From Ricinus communis (Eukaryota; Streptophyta; Magnoliopsida; Malpighiales; Euphorbiaceae), in NCBI RefSeq assembly GCF_019578655.1, contig NC_063258.1, positions 22,386,802 to 22,450,801 on the forward strand: DNA of 64,000 bases, in the 5' to 3' direction. Made by a program: the position numbers and the translations under genes. Position 1 is the stretch's first letter, and the number at the start of each line of letters is the position of its first letter. Below, in pieces: positions 1-13,900 of this stretch. Under the pieces are notes generated by a model. That model was not told the DNA's origin and ran no database searches. It saw only the letters and a list, made by a program, of their open reading frames with translations.

Positions 1-1500
1 CTCTAGCCAAACAGTTCTTATCTATTTTGTAGGAGTTTCCAATTTGACACATCCAAGTTGAATATTGACCAAAGCATCTCTATAATGATTATTAATTTTC
101 TTGATTTGAATAGCATTTGGCATTGTCATATACTCTTCGAGAGATAAGAGGTATGCACCTTTAGAAATATGATCCATTAGTTTTCATGCATAAAAATATG
201 GCTATTAAGAAATTATGAATCAAACTGAAAAATTATCTTTTGATTTTAGACTAAGACAGTAAACAAATGAAATACAGGAACTAAAAAGAAATTAAAAGGA
301 CTATAATGGTATTTTTATTCACTTGCTATATTACTATTCATACAAAAAAAATTAGGAATGAGCATGGCTATGGGAATTTAGAAATTGAAAAATTTCTAGA
401 ATCGTACTAAATTTAGGGATTTTAAAATTGAATCTCTAAAACTATAGTATAATATAAATTTGTTTGTCTAGAATCATACCAATTCTCAAGATATTTCAAT
501 GCAGAGATTTAGGTCTAATGAGATGGCTCACTATAAAAACAAGATAAAATAGAGATTCAAAATTTTTTTATTTCTTACATTTCTTATATATTTTAAAGTT
601 AAAATTTTATGTATATATAAATTTTGAGTTATGATATTATAAGTGAAAATCAAACCTCATAGTATATCCATGTTTGAAGAAGTTAGCATATTTTTATAAA
701 GAAATAACAAAGCATGAGTACTAATTTGTACTTTATTGATGTTATTTGTCTAAATAACAAAAGATTTTTTAATATTGTTTAGATTTTAGTATTATGTAAA
801 TAAAGCATTAGCAGTTTAATATTGAACGAACTAATATTCTTCATTTATGATGATTGATAACATATGTTGTTTAAATAAAAGAGGTTAATAAAAACTATAT
901 TCTATTAATAAGTTAAAAAACACATTACTAGTAAAAATTATTATATAAACATAATTAATATTATATTATCAATATTATCATAATAAGTCGATAATATTAA
1001 TATGTTTGATATTAAAATAATTCTTTTCACAATTAAAGTTAAGAGAATAATTAGATTTCGTATTTTTCAATTAAATAAATCATAATGGCGGGAATTTGAA
1101 ATTTTATTAAAAAATCGGAAATAAAGTTAAAGGATAATCAATATTATAATTAATTATAAACTTAGTATTTCTATTTTAAGTTTAGGCCAACAGATTTATA
1201 TTTTGCTATAATAGAATTGTTAGATTTATATATGATAAGACTTTTTATATTTAATTTTAAATTTAAATTTATTTATTATAAGAAATAATTATAAATATAA
1301 TAAATAAAAAGTGTTATAAATTAGTTTTAGCCTTGGCTTTTCGGTTTAGAACCATAGGAATGGTTTGGACGATTCTCAATATAGAGAATTAATAAAATCC
1401 AAAATTACACTAAAAATTATTTAATATTATTCGATTTAGATAAAAATCAAATAATCAATATATATTTTCAGTTCTACATATTGGATTTTAGATTCGGTCT
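1..1500. other. AT-rich intergenic, no gene seen
   Basis: Very AT-rich sequence with short homopolymers and dense stop codons on both strands. No coding, RNA or clear transposon signature was recognised. Confidence 0.6.
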
Positions 1501-2002
1501 AGAATTTTCAGAGTCACGCGCTCAGCCCTACTACACAGATATCATTGTCAACGAAACAAGGGCTATAGTAGTAATTTTGTTGACCCACGATAATACTAGT
1601 AAATGGAAGAAAAAAAAAGAAATAGTGAATATGGAAATCATTGTCACTTAACCATCACATGGGTCCCACGTCGGCACAGACACCATGACAATTACCTCTC
1701 ACAAACATTATTAAAATACCAAAACCCAAATAAATAATAAACAATACTCCCATAATTAGAGCTAGGAAATTTATGTGGTTAATATAGCACCCACGTGTCC
1801 TTCTCTCACTCGTCATCAACCAGATTTCCTCCAATTCTGACTAGATAGATAGAACCAAAATCAATTCCTTTGCAATCAAAGGATCCAGCTCTCACTGCTT
1901 CCCTGTTGCCCCCACCCAATCCTTCTATTTCAAAGCAAACTCAGCACTCCAACAAAAAAAAAAAAAGGAAAAAGGAAATCGAAAGTTAAAAGAGAAGAAA
2001 TT
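1500..2002 (+). promoter_or_regulatory. Upstream region of the CONSTANS-like gene with a G-box
   Basis: The 500 bases before the CONSTANS-like start codon are less AT-rich than the sequence further upstream. They contain a perfect palindromic G-box (CACGTG, 1792-1797) and a second ACGT core in a CCACGTCG context (about 1667-1673). Such ACGT elements bind bZIP and bHLH/PIF factors and are common in light- and clock-regulated promoters, which suits a B-box gene. A pyrimidine-rich stretch and an oligo-A run (about 1953-1965) just before the ATG look like 5' UTR. The transcription start was not located. Confidence 0.5.
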
Positions 2003-3376
2003 ATGGGTATTGAAATGGAATCGTTAAAGAGCTTAACCGGCGGCTGGACAGTGGCAGCGAGACGGTGTGATTCGTGCAAAACGGCAGCAGCAGCCGTGTT
2101 CTGCAGAGCTGACTTGGCTTTTCTTTGTTTAAACTGCGACGCCAAAATTCATGCCGCTAATAAGCTTGTTTCCAGGCACGAACGCGTGTGGATGTGTGAA
2201 GTATGCGAACAAGCACCTGCTGCTGTCACTTGTAAAGCTGATGCTGCTGCTCTTTGTGTCACCTGTGATGCTGATATTCACTCTGCTAATCCTCTCGCTC
2301 GCCGACACGAACGTGTTCCTGTCGAGCCTTTCTTCGACTCTGCCGGGTCTATTGTTAAGTCCTCCCCGTTTAATTTCTTAGTCCCGACTGATCATAATGG
2401 CGCTGGCTCTGCTGCGTTTAATCATCAACAGCATGAGGATGATGACGTAGAGGGTGTTTCTTGGCTTTTACCCAATCCATCATCAACTATGATTAATTCG
2501 AAACTTGGTGGTATAGAGAATCATGAAATGAAATCAGGTCATGGTGGTGGTGGTGGCAGCGGTGATTTGTTTTTCACTGAAATGGATCCGTTTCTCGATT
2601 TGGAGTTCCATCAGAATAACAATCACAGTAGTGCTGCTAATGATAGCGTTGTGCCAGTACAGATTACTAAGCCAGCAGCTGCATCATCAATTCCAGTCAT
2701 GAACAATGATATTTGTTATGATATTGATTTCTGTAGAACAAAGCTTTCATCTTTTAACTACCCAACTCAGTCTCTCAGCCAAAGCGTATGTATCTCATCT
2801 TTCCCCTGGATAACTCACCTTCCTGTACTGCATGGCTGAGTTCTCGAATTCGATACCTCATCTGAATTCAAGACTTGCATGTCAGGAAACCAAATTCAGA
2901 CTTTAGTTAAGAGTCTCATTAATTAATATCAAATCTGGGTATCGTACTGATATTTCTTTCTTTTTTTTCAATTTTGATGTGCTTTCTTTCAGGTTTCTTC
3001 TTCATCGCTTGATGTTGGGGTTGTTCCAGATGGGAGTTCTACATCGGATATATCATACCCTTTCGGCCGAAACATGAATACATGTACCGATCCAAGTGGC
3101 CCAATATCGGGTAATAGCACAAATCAAGCTGCTCAGATGTGCGGGATTAATCGTGAAGCTAGAGTACTCAGATACAGAGAGAAGAGAAAGAATAGGAAAT
3201 TCGAAAAGACTATACGCTATGCTTCCCGCAAAGCTTACGCCGAAACAAGGCCGAGAATCAAAGGCCGGTTCGCGAAACGAACCGAAATTGATACGGATAT
3301 GGACCGCCTATACAACTCTCCTTCCTCAGTGTCTTACCTTGGAGATGCCCAATACGGCGTCGTTCCAACGTTTTGA
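2003..3376 (+). CDS. CONSTANS-like zinc-finger protein (B-box x2, CCT), COL3/4/5 type
   Basis: Two exons: 2003-2785 and 2993-3376. The intron runs from GTATGT to a pyrimidine-rich tract ending CAG, in phase 0, giving 388 aa. B-box 1 has Cys/His ligands near residues 22, 25, 34, 42, 45, 50 and 59. B-box 2 has them near 65, 68, 77, 85, 88, 93 and 102. A variable acidic/Gly/Ser middle follows, then a CCT domain (about 315-358) rich in Arg/Lys and aromatics. The extreme C-terminus ends in GVVPTF, the VP motif of group I COL proteins, known in Arabidopsis to contact COP1. Members are nuclear transcription regulators in light signalling, flowering and the clock. Reading past the first exon gives only a short unrelated tail before a stop at 2839, so splicing is required. 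The order, the N-terminus ([10 protein letters not shown]) and the tail fit COL4/COL5 better than CO itself; the exact ortholog is not assigned. Confidence 0.95.
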
Positions 3377-4077
3377 TAGACAGAGAGAAAGAGGGGTAAT
3401 TTCGACAAGTGGTGAAGAAGTTACTTTTGCTAAGCATAATTAATTGTTATTATTGGAAGCAGAAAAATAGAATAATCCTCCACTAAGATGGTGTTAATTA
3501 GTGGTTGTTGGTGATTAAGATTTTCTGTGTAAATTAGTCTTTTTTAATCCTTTGGTCTATTTGCAGTAACAGCTGTTAAGAAAGCCCAGTAACTTTTTTT
3601 TTCAATCTTAGGGCTTATCATCTTATGTACTCAGATTTTTCTTTTCTAGTAAATGGTTTTGTTTCCTGCATTTAAAAAAATTAATCACAAATTCATTTTT
3701 GCTTATGCTTAAACCTCTTATTATGAATTAATTTACAGTTAAAGAAATGGAGATTGTTAATAATATATATTCCTTTTCACCTTGATGATGTTTGAATTCT
3801 AGTTTTTATTCTTAAAGTGGTTTGCTTACAATAACTAAGACATCTTAAAATTACTAAAAGTTATATTCATGTATAAGAAATTCTCTCAAATATTAGCCAC
3901 GAAAATAACTTTAAGTCTATTAAACTTTTAAAGAAAATGATAAAATATGAAACTAGTAATAAAAAAGAATTTTTCAAAAAAAAAAATACATAAATAGGAA
4001 AAATTTAAATTTATGCAAAATATAGTATCTCTCGTATGTATATTGATCGTTTATCTATGCGTAATATATTACTACTA

Positions 4078-4113
4078 TAATTATTATTATTATTATTATT
4101 AGTAGTAGTAGTA
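4078..4113. repeat. (ATT)n followed by (AGT)n microsatellite
   Basis: Trinucleotide runs of ATT then AGT back to back, read directly from the sequence. Confidence 0.9.
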
Positions 4114-5495
4114 GAATTTCTAATAGTTTTATAGTTACTTGATATATTTTAAAGATAATAACAATCTAGAATATTTGCAAGCGTCTCCTTTTATAAAAAA
4201 TTTAGTTTTTTAAGACTTTATTAATTAATAAATAAAAAAAATATTTTTATTTATTTATTAAGTAATATCTAACTACATATAAAATTAATACTATAAATAA
4301 TATTTGATATACTATTTTTTAAAATTATTAGTCGATATGATAAAAATATAATTAGAATATCATTTTTTAGGATTTGAACCATTTTTAGTTAAAAGATAAT
4401 TTATTAGCTATTATATTATATATAAACATAAAAATTAAATATTAATATCATATTTACATGCTAAAAATAAATATATATGTTTAAAAAAATTTACATTTTA
4501 ATTTATTAATCATATATAATTGTTATCGACAACATAGTTAATGTGTTAGTTTTTAGAATTAAAAATCATTCTATAACTGAAAAATTAATTATTAGATAAT
4601 ATAATTTTAAAAATTATGATGCTATTTTTTTAAAATTAAGATTTTTGTTAGTGTTGAACGGAGTTAGAAATTAGGAATGAAAATATTTTTGGAATAGAAT
4701 AAAGCGTGTTACCCAAAACATAATGAAAAGCCATTGACTAACAAATCTTTTTGCCTAATAATCTAGTGTTGATGGAACTTGATAAGATGGGGTCACCAAA
4801 CCTCAAACTCAGAGACGTTTATATTTTATTTTCAAAATTAAAAGAAAAAAAAAAATAAACCCAATTCTTTAGGTTAAAACTTGGGAAAAAGGTTTGCTCT
4901 CACCTTAAAAAGGTTAAAACTTGATAAGGAATTAAGAAATGTCAGTTGTTAATTTAATAGGATTAGAAGAAGAAGGAGAAGAAGACATGTAATAAAAGAA
5001 AATGAAATTTAAGAAGAAGAAATCCTGAAACACGAAGAGTATTAAATGTTTACTAAATAAAGAGTACAACTAACGGGATTCAGTTGGGTATTCTTACAGC
5101 GGGATTTGGAGACTTCACCTGCTCCCTTAATTAAGGTTTCATGTTTATTCCCATGGTATTGGTAATTTTAAGACTCGTTATAGATAATAACTGTTAAATT
5201 TTAAAGTAATTTAATTATATTTTTAAAATTTAAAAATAAAATAAAGTTAATTTTATCTACTTTACTGTATAATAATAGAAGATTTTCAGTTAGTTTTAGA
5301 TATTAATAAAAAAATTAATATTTTCTTATTTATATATTTTTACTCGTAAAAAAATATCAGTTCTAATTTTAAGTGAATATAAATTACAAAATGATAATCT
5401 TTCTTTCCCTTTAATAAAAAGAAAATTAATAGCATTTTTGCTAATTAAGAAAGAAATTAGCCTTAAGGGTAGAATTATTTTACTTTTTAAATTTT

Positions 5496-5542
5496 AAAAT
5501 ATAACTAAACCATTTTAAAGTTTAGAAGTTTAGTTATATTTT
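5496..5542. repeat. Perfect 15-bp hairpin
   Basis: The arm AAAATATAACTAAAC (5496-5510) is exactly mirrored by its reverse complement at 5528-5542, with a 17-base loop. It may be the core of a small foldback element; no target-site duplication was identified. Confidence 0.7.
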
Positions 5543-6194
5543 AATCAAAAAGTTTACATGTTTATGTGTAGCTTTCGCTTTTAAAGCTTTTTCCAGTATT
5601 GTTGTTGATGTTTTCTCCATGGACTTCTTTTGGTTATTCTTCACATTCTCATGTATGAATGAAATTTCAGTTTCTCAGTTGATTAAAAAAGGTTATTGTT
5701 TTTTCTACAATTTTTTTTTTTTTGTCTCCTATGCCAAAAGGTAAATAACGAATATATTATTCAAAGGCCTAATGACTAAAAGGAATTAAGATTTTCTAAT
5801 TTTTATAATTTTAATTAAAAATTTAATTTCAACAATTACATTTATATATAATTAATTTATTAAATAATAATGTATTAAAAATTCACACTAAAATATTGGA
5901 TTTAATCCAAACATCGTTAGTTATGCCATTTAGTATATTTTATTTTATGTCTTTAATTTATTATTAAGTCAATTATATAGATGTACCTATTCTAAATACA
6001 GAAATGTAGTTTCATCTTTTCAAATAAATGACATTTATAATTTAAATGAACAAAAGCCCAAGTAGGAGGATATATTTCAAATCTTGATGAGATAGATTTG
6101 AATAAGAAGGTATTCGGTTCAACCGTTGGGCCTAGGTGGTAGCTGATTTACATTTAATATTTAAATAAAATTTATTTAGTAAAATTTTAATATC

Positions 6195-6690
6195 AATTGC
6201 TAGAGCTGCAAACGAATATAGCTTAGCCAAGTTTTTCAATGATCAGGATGAGCTCGCATAAAACTAATTGAGCTCAAATTTGATAAACTTGAGCTTGACT
6301 CGTGATTAGCTTGATATGTTATATAGACGAGCTAAATTCAAGTTTTATTTATGAATTAACTCAATACTCTATATAAATAAGTTAAACTCGAGCTCGGCTC
6401 ATTTATAAAATCGTATTTAAATTCGAACTCAACTTTGGAATAAAGCTTATTAAATAAATTTGACTTATCAAATATATAATTATAAATTATTTAATTTAAT
6501 ATATATATATATATAGTAAAATACATATTTAAATTTTAAAATTTAATAATTAGACTAAGCATTATTAAACTCGAGCTCGGCTCATTTACTAAATATAAAA
6601 AATAAATTCAACTCGTGGAACTTAGAAACGAGTCAGGTTGCGAACTTAAACGAGCTAAGCATTACTAAGTTCGAGCCGAATAATAAATTA
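6195..6690. repeat. Dispersed repeat with repeated GAGCTCGGCTC-type motifs
   Basis: Opens with AGAGCTGCAA and then carries many copies of ACTCGAGCTCGGCTCATTTA-like and GAGCTTGA-like words on both strands. A related block occurs at about 62446-62945, also opening with AGAGCTGCAA, and a weaker one at the right edge. This looks like a non-coding dispersed transposon-derived family of a kind I associate with plant intergenic DNA. The class was not determined. Confidence 0.5.
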
Positions 6691-9600
6691 TTTGTTGATA
6701 AATATTTCTATTTTATTAATAATATTATTGAATTTAATTTAATTTTTATATTTTTATTTATAAAATATGGAATAGTCTTAAATAAAATTTATATCCATAT
6801 TGGTCTTTTAAATATTTACTATGCACTTATATGAATCGGCACTACCGGCCACCGACTAATCGACTCAACCAAACGCGTCCGAAGTTGTACATTAGAGGGC
6901 TGAACAGTGAAATTGGCTAAGATTTTGTTCCTAAAATGTCAAAAAAGACTTCAATATCTTTTTCTTTTTCTCAAGCATGAAAATTTGTCATACTTTGTTT
7001 CTTTTTATTCTTTCTATTATTATTATTATTACAAGAACTGGGTCCTTACCTAATTTTCTTGCAGACGTTTGGTATATAAAAATGAGGCAGCTTTTTTTTT
7101 TTTCTTTCCTTTAGATGATTATTTATATATATACAATGAATGAAACAGTAAGGCCAGAAGATTGTGACTTTCCCAAAAGAAAGAAGAAGAAAGAACACAA
7201 GGATTCCAGTTGTTGTGGAACTGTCAATCTTAGAGTTATCACGTTTAAGACAGCTAAGACAGGCTTTCCTAAAAAAGGCAAACTCTAACATTTTTAACAC
7301 TTGCCTTTCTCCACATGGGATGCCAATGCCCATCTTTTCTTTGCTTTCAATGTTTCTAAAAAAGGAAACTGCCACTCCTTTCAAACTAAAAAATAAAAGA
7401 AAATTTAGGCAATGAGTTGAGTTCACTACTTTTGACATGATTCCATGAATGAAACCTTATCTTTTAATTGATACTCCCTTACTATTTTGGTTTCTAGACT
7501 CTTCCATTCTCTTAGTCACTTTCTGATAGTAAAACATTATCTTAAGAATTTTAATAAAATTTTATGTTTAAAATCCAAATTTAATAAATAATTTAATTCT
7601 CTTGAATGGACGATTATTTCAAGATAATTAAATTAGATAATCATTTTCTAGAAAATGATTAAAGTAATAAAAATTTAGAGAATTTACGAGTTTAATTCTC
7701 TGTATCCACCATATATTAATGCTAAAAAAAGGTTTATCACCTTTACTGAGTGATATATATTATTATTTTATATTGTATAATTTATGATACAGTTTAAATC
7801 ACCAAGTGATAAAAAAATGAAAAAATTGAATTTAAATAGATTTTACTTCATTAATTCATATTTAATGAAGTCATATTTAGAGTATGAAATCACATAAAAT
7901 TTAGGTGAAATCACCGTGATTTCAACAAGAATTTTTTATTTTAAAATTCTTTCTTACAATAACTTCTTCAAAATCTTTTCTACAAGATTTTTTTTTCTGA
8001 AATTCTGTCAGAATAAGATTTCAAAAGCATATTTATAAAATACTCGAAAAATATTTTTTCAAAATTCATATTATTGTGACTTTGGTTTTTATTCTATAGT
8101 TTTTTCAAAATTTTATCAAAAAAAAGAAATACTAAAAGTATAATTATAAGATGTTGAAATGATATTATTTTTAATTTGTATTATTATGAATTCAGTATTT
8201 ATTTTAGATTTTTTTTTATTTTTTCATAATTTCATCAGAAAAAAATACTAAACATATTTATAAAATTTTGTGGACGTTTTCCTGTAATTAAAATTTAATA
8301 TCAATGAATAGTGGCCCTTGTAAAAGAATTCTGATTCCACTTATGCTAAGGAACAATTATGTTTTATATGTAGATTACCTTTTCATTAAGATCAAAGGCC
8401 GTTTCTGCCAATCTCAGTGGATTAAAAGTTATTAAAGTATCTATGAACAATTAGCAACAGATTTGACTCCATCATTGGAGAGGATTAGTCTCCATTATTA
8501 CGTTTTGAATTAGAATTTCAGTGGAATCTCTCCATAATTCAAAGAAACAAAAAGAAAAGGCCATGAACTCTTTGGTCATATATTGATATATTAACAAATT
8601 AGCTTTGTTTATATATATAAATAAGAATTATTTTATTCAAACTGCAATTATAAAATTTGAAAATAAGAAAATATATGTAACGTTAGAAAGTCTTTTCTAT
8701 TAACCTATCTTTTTCATTGAGGGAAAAATAAATAAATTTACTAAAAGTGGTGTTAAATTATTAAAATATGTTCTTTAACGTGGGGTTATTTAGTCATTTA
8801 TTAAATACGCATATATTAATATTAAAATTAATATATGTTAGCATGAGAAATAATTATTTAATTAGTAAATAATTCATTTTACTATTTAAAGTAAATTTGT
8901 TTGATATGCTCTATAACCAATTTATTTAATTTTTTTGAATAATTTATAAAATTAATTTCATTTACAATATACAATTATTTGCATGTAATAAGCATTATTT
9001 GTTTATTCTATTTCTTTTAAAAATCGGATTTTAATATTAAGCTATAAGAAAATTAATAATAGATAAAAGAAAAAAGCAATACTAAACTGGCCCACCCCAC
9101 ACAATGCAAATAGTCAAATACATATCTTTTTCGTTAAAAAGGTTTTTTAAGTTTTAATAATTTAGCACCGACCATAAAACTAATTACATATGCATTGTAG
9201 CATATTTTATTCTACAAAAATGGGCCATAATTATTATTGGTGTACATGGAATACCATAAATTACTAGAACTGGTGTCCAATTAATGAATTTCAATTTACA
9301 TCCGACTAATACTAAAATAACTAGAACTAGTCTTAGTCATTTAATTGGTTAACTTTTCATCTTTATAAGTTGTTAGTATTTCTTATTTTTTAACAAATTT
9401 AGAATTTAATTAATACATTTGAGTTTAAATTCAACCAATACTAAAATAATTAAAACTAGCTATTTGGTCGGTTGAACTTTTATTTTTATAAAATATTAAT
9501 ATTTCTTATTTCTTAACGATTTGAGATCTCTTGGATAATATATAAGTCAAAATAATTACAACTAAACAAAATTCTTTTTCAAACTTCAGAATTAAAAAGA

Positions 9601-12600
9601 TGTAATGTTCTTTGAACTGAAAATTATACAATTTGAATGAGCTCTGTTTTTGGCCGGTGGCAGGAAAATACCCATGAGAAGCTAAGCTTTTCAGTCATTT
9701 AAATGGCAGAATTGTTTATCATTGAACTGTGTGTACGTGTATACAAATTTTGGCAGTGGGAAGGAAATTTCTTGCCAAGTCCTTGTGCCTTGATCGTATA
9801 ATTTGATTTGAATGTTTTTGAGTTTTACAAGCTGTTAATACCAAAATCAAGACTCTCAGCTTGGCCAACAGTTGGATTATAAATGCAGCTGGACGGTACT
9901 CATTTCTAAAGGCTAACTCTAAATAAATAAAAGTATGTAATTTACATATAGTAAGTTAGAATTAACATAATGCCATATTTGATTTAAATTCATAAAAAAT
10001 TTATTTTATTTATAAAAAAGACATAAAAAAAAGAAGATAAAATGGGATAAATAAAAATTACTGAAATAAAATATATAGTTTTAATATTAGCTTGGTTAGT
10101 TTTCACTTTAAAGAAAATCAAACTAATTTCAATAAAAGAATGAAAACCTTAAAAAATTAATATATATCTTAAAATATTTAACAATTGAAAACATAAAAAA
10201 ATAAAAATAAAAGATTTAAACTAGTGATACAATCAACTAGAATGGGTCTTAAAAGAAAAAGGATTATAAGAAAAAAAGTAAGATATCCGTCCAATAAGAA
10301 TCTGAATTTGAGCCTATTTATAATTATTTAAATTTATTGCAAACAAAAATATTTTATCACATTACTTATACTCATTTCAAATTCTATTAATACTACTCGT
10401 ATATTATGTAAATCTACCAAATCCGTAGTGGATATTAACTAAGTAATAGATACTGTACTTGTTAAAATCTATTTATATAAATAAATTTTGGTTAATGAAA
10501 TAAATACCAACTTAATAAACTTGGTAAATATATACTAATGAAATCATAGAAATTAATTTAGATTAACAAGATAACCTATTATAATAAAATAAAAATACTA
10601 ATTAGATAAAAAATAATTCTAAATTCTAAACTAATAAGATAAGAGTTTAGTATATAAATAAAAATATTAATATCAAATAAATATTTGTTATCCGTGAATA
10701 TAAAGATTCTATTTAAATTATTCAAAAATTATCAAAAACTAAATTCAAATTTATCTAAATTCAACCATAAATTTTGTAAAAATAAAATAGAATTAGATAC
10801 TTAAAAATATGGGTAGTGGAGGGTTTTTAAATTGGCATGAATCCATGAATACATAAATTTGCTATTCATTCTATTCTTAAGGAATTTTTCCATGTTGAGC
10901 ATTTAGGAGATAGTTTCTCAATAATTAAAATCTCATAAAGCTGATGATATTATTATTATTATCCTTTTAATACAACAATGGGATCCAATGCATAGCCATT
11001 AAATTTGTTACAATTAAGTCCTGCATGTACTAACCTAGGAACATTCTATACCCATAAATTACATTTTATGTTGTTTCTATTAAGAAAAAAAAAAAAAAAG
11101 CTTTTGTAATTGTGTCTCTTCAGATGTCCAGGGATGACTAGTTAATTATGCTTCTATATACAAACTGAGTAAAATGGTTTGTCATCTTTTTTCTCTTTTC
11201 TTTTTCTTTGAAAAAAGAGCAATGAGTCATAAAAGAATTATAGTTTCAATTAATTGAAATTGATCAGTTAATTATCAGTTTTTTAATTAATAAAAAATTA
11301 AAATAATCAAATAAAAAATTATCATATATATTTTTTTTGTTTTTTTATATTACATTATTTATCCTTTAATATTTAGAAGTTATTAAAATCCTTTTTTAAT
11401 AAATTTTTTATTAAACAATCATTAATTAAATTTTATTTTATACTCTTTGTCTTCTAATTTTTAGTATAATATATAAATTATTTTTTATATTTATTTATCA
11501 TACTAAAATCTCTTTAGGTATTAAAAGTCAATTCAATTAAAAAAACTAAATTGATAAAAAAATCTAATTTGATACTCAAGCTTTTTATTAAAGCTATAAT
11601 TCTACTTTAACAAAAAATTTATTTTGATAATTCTGAATTAAATTATATGAATTTTTAATATTTTGATAAATACTTTTAAAATATTTTAATTTTATTAGTA
11701 TATAATTTTACTAGAAATTATTAAGTAATAAAAAGCACTAATTAATTTTTTTATATATATATTAAAATTAATTCTTACACAGAAATTAAATAAAAGAGTT
11801 CTAGTATTAATATATAAATTATAAGAGCCGACTTGTACATTATACTAAAAATTATAGTTAAATATTATTTAACAGAGTTTCTGATAAAAAAAGTCTTAAA
11901 TATAAAAATATAAAATAAAATGATGAAAAATATAATATCTAAGTATGAAAGAGTATTCAGTATAATATAGGAGCTAAATAATAATTATTCAAAATAAAAT
12001 CAGTTACCTAACTAACTTGAAAACCAGTGAAGTAGTTGTCCGAACCGGTTAACAATTGATTGATAACATAACATGTTGACCCGTTAAAAAATCTAGAAAA
12101 TAATATATAATTATAAAAGCAAAAAACGTGTTGAAATATATAGAATCTTAATCGGTTAACCGAACCAGCAATTTTTATGACAAAAATCAAAAGTAATAAA
12201 TGGTCAAAACAATTTTATTTTTAAAAACAAAACCAAATCAACGGATTCGATTAATTGATTATTTTTTTAATTATTTCTCGCCCTACCCATTATGTTGGAT
12301 CTATAGATTGTGGGCTCTCTATAAACTAGTGGATAACATTCTTTTGGGACCTTTCTCTCTAATTTCCCAATACTAAATATAGTGGTCCTCTCATATTAAA
12401 ATAGAAGGAAAAAAAAATGGCGATTTAAATGTAATATATTAATGCAAAATTAACAAGTAGAAAGCTCTTATTATCCGGTTAAAAAAAATCGATAAAAAAA
12501 TTTTTAAAAAAAAAAAAAAAAGAGAAAATTGTCTTAAATTTCAGCTCAATGGATATCAAGCCTGAAAGAAGAGATTATTCTAATGGATGATCTCCTCTAA

Positions 12601-13290
12601 ATTTAATGCTATTGAGATATATAATTTTTATATATTTACGGCTAGTTTAATTAATTTAGAGCGTATTGGATAAAAATTATAAATAATAAAATATTATTTT
12701 AAAAGTTTTAATGCAGCTGCATATTTAAAGCTCGTCAGAATTCAAATTTAAAATTTTAATTAAACTAAAATGAATGAAAATCTGAAACTGCGTTGTATTT
12801 AGTTATTAACATTTTGATTAACACAACATATGACAATTGACAAGTGTGTAATGAAGAGTTTGAGACTTATCTTTATAGGCTTGGCAAATAGAAGCCTTGT
12901 GACATACTATTCTTTTATGTTTCTAATGTATTTGGAAAATGTTTAAGCTTCATAATACTAATAGAAACAATGGTTTGGGGGTTGTCGGGACGGGAGTGGC
13001 CAAATATTGCTCAACACAGGAGAGTGTATTAATGAGGTCTGAGACACTTAGATTGCTGAATCTTATTATGCCATTCTATATGATTTATTTTTAGCTTGGG
13101 GATGCAGGGTTCTATCAACTTCTGGCTGAATCGGATTGTTTGAGTTTGATCACAGCTTCATAATAAATAATAGTAACAATAAATTAGAAATAGGCATGAG
13201 TTCGAATTCCATAAGTATTATAAAACTTAGCAGTTGAAAGGAGAAATATCTGTCCAGAATAGGAAAGGAAACGATAATTAAATTGGTGAG
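6690..13290. other. Long AT-rich intergenic stretch
   Basis: About 6.6 kb without a supportable gene. Open frames near 7046-7438 occur on both strands, but neither strand resembles a known protein. Words such as CGGTTAACCGAACC near 12040-12175 look like decayed dispersed repeats. Confidence 0.55.
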
Positions 13291-13291
13291 A

Positions 13292-13554
13292 TAATAATAT
13301 AAATGGTGACTAAATTTTTATTAAATTCTTTTTAATTCAATTTATTTTAATTATTTAATTATAATTTTTAGTTATAATTTAGTCACCTTATTAATACAAA
13401 ATTAATATGTCATATATCTCTCTTTTAATTTTTTTTATTGACTATTTATGTTGCGTGTTAAATTTTTATTTGTGAAGTAATTAAATTGAAATAAATTAAA
13501 ATAAAATAAATTAAAATTTTAGGACCAAAATAAAACTAACTATTTATATCATTT
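13292..13554. mobile_element. Foldback MITE, copy A
   Basis: The left end (about 13292-13316) reads ATAATATAAATGGTGAC. The right end, read on the reverse strand, begins with a similar AAATGATATAAATAGTTAG. Both arms carry lines resembling TTTAGTCAC and TTAATTTATTTTA in inverted order, so the roughly 260-bp element can fold back on itself. Its arms match the element around 50966-53333 in order and wording (ATATAAATGGTNACT at the left end, GGACCAAAAT or CTGACCAAAATTAA near the right end). No transposase is encoded. The superfamily was not assigned and no clear target duplication was found. Confidence 0.55.
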
Positions 13555-13582
13555 ATCCCTCAAATTAGTAAAATAATTTATT

Positions 13583-13900
13583 TATATCTATGTAATGGGC
13601 TGCTTTCAACTTCTAATTTCAATTTGTGACAGGATTAATTCATTGACATCCACCCTTTGGTGGGGAGGACAGGAAGAGGAGCACTGTATTCACTTGGTGG
13701 TTTGGCCAACTATAGTTCTGAATAAAAAGAATACTGGTATGGTTTTCAAGACATTCATACTTTTAATCCAGCCCTTCTTACTAAACAATACAGAGCTTGT
13801 TGTTTGATGAAGATTTATTGCTAGCTAGGACTCTTTAGCTAGATATATATTGTCTTAAATGCTATCCTTCATACTGAATTCGGCAATAATACTATCTCTA
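13583..13900 (+). pseudogene. LINE (non-LTR retrotransposon) ORF2 fragment, downstream of RT
   Basis: Translation from 13595 gives CFQLLISICDRINS, then STLWWGG, then a decayed IHLVVW-containing segment and LLNNTEL. This follows the order of the plant LINE region just after the reverse transcriptase: a leucine-rich helix, an FWWG motif, an IHW-x-x-W motif, then a GLGF/FN-x-A-L-L-x-K segment. A further piece near 13808-13835 (EDLLLARTL) matches the expected SLLARVL. The piece is short, contains stops and lacks the rest of the element, so it is a dead fragment. It starts right after MITE copy A. Confidence 0.6.

Larger units (their letters stand above)
3377..6190. other. Intergenic, AT-rich, with small repeats
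   Basis: Starts with the 3' flank of the CONSTANS-like gene (probable 3' UTR to about 3600). It then holds AT-rich sequence, an (ATT)n/(AGT)n microsatellite at about 4078-4113 and a short perfect hairpin at 5496-5542. No gene was recognised. Confidence 0.6.

Noticed and set aside
7046..7438. Overlapping open frames on both strands
   Set aside because: Neither translation resembles a known family, composition is low complexity, and only one strand could be coding.
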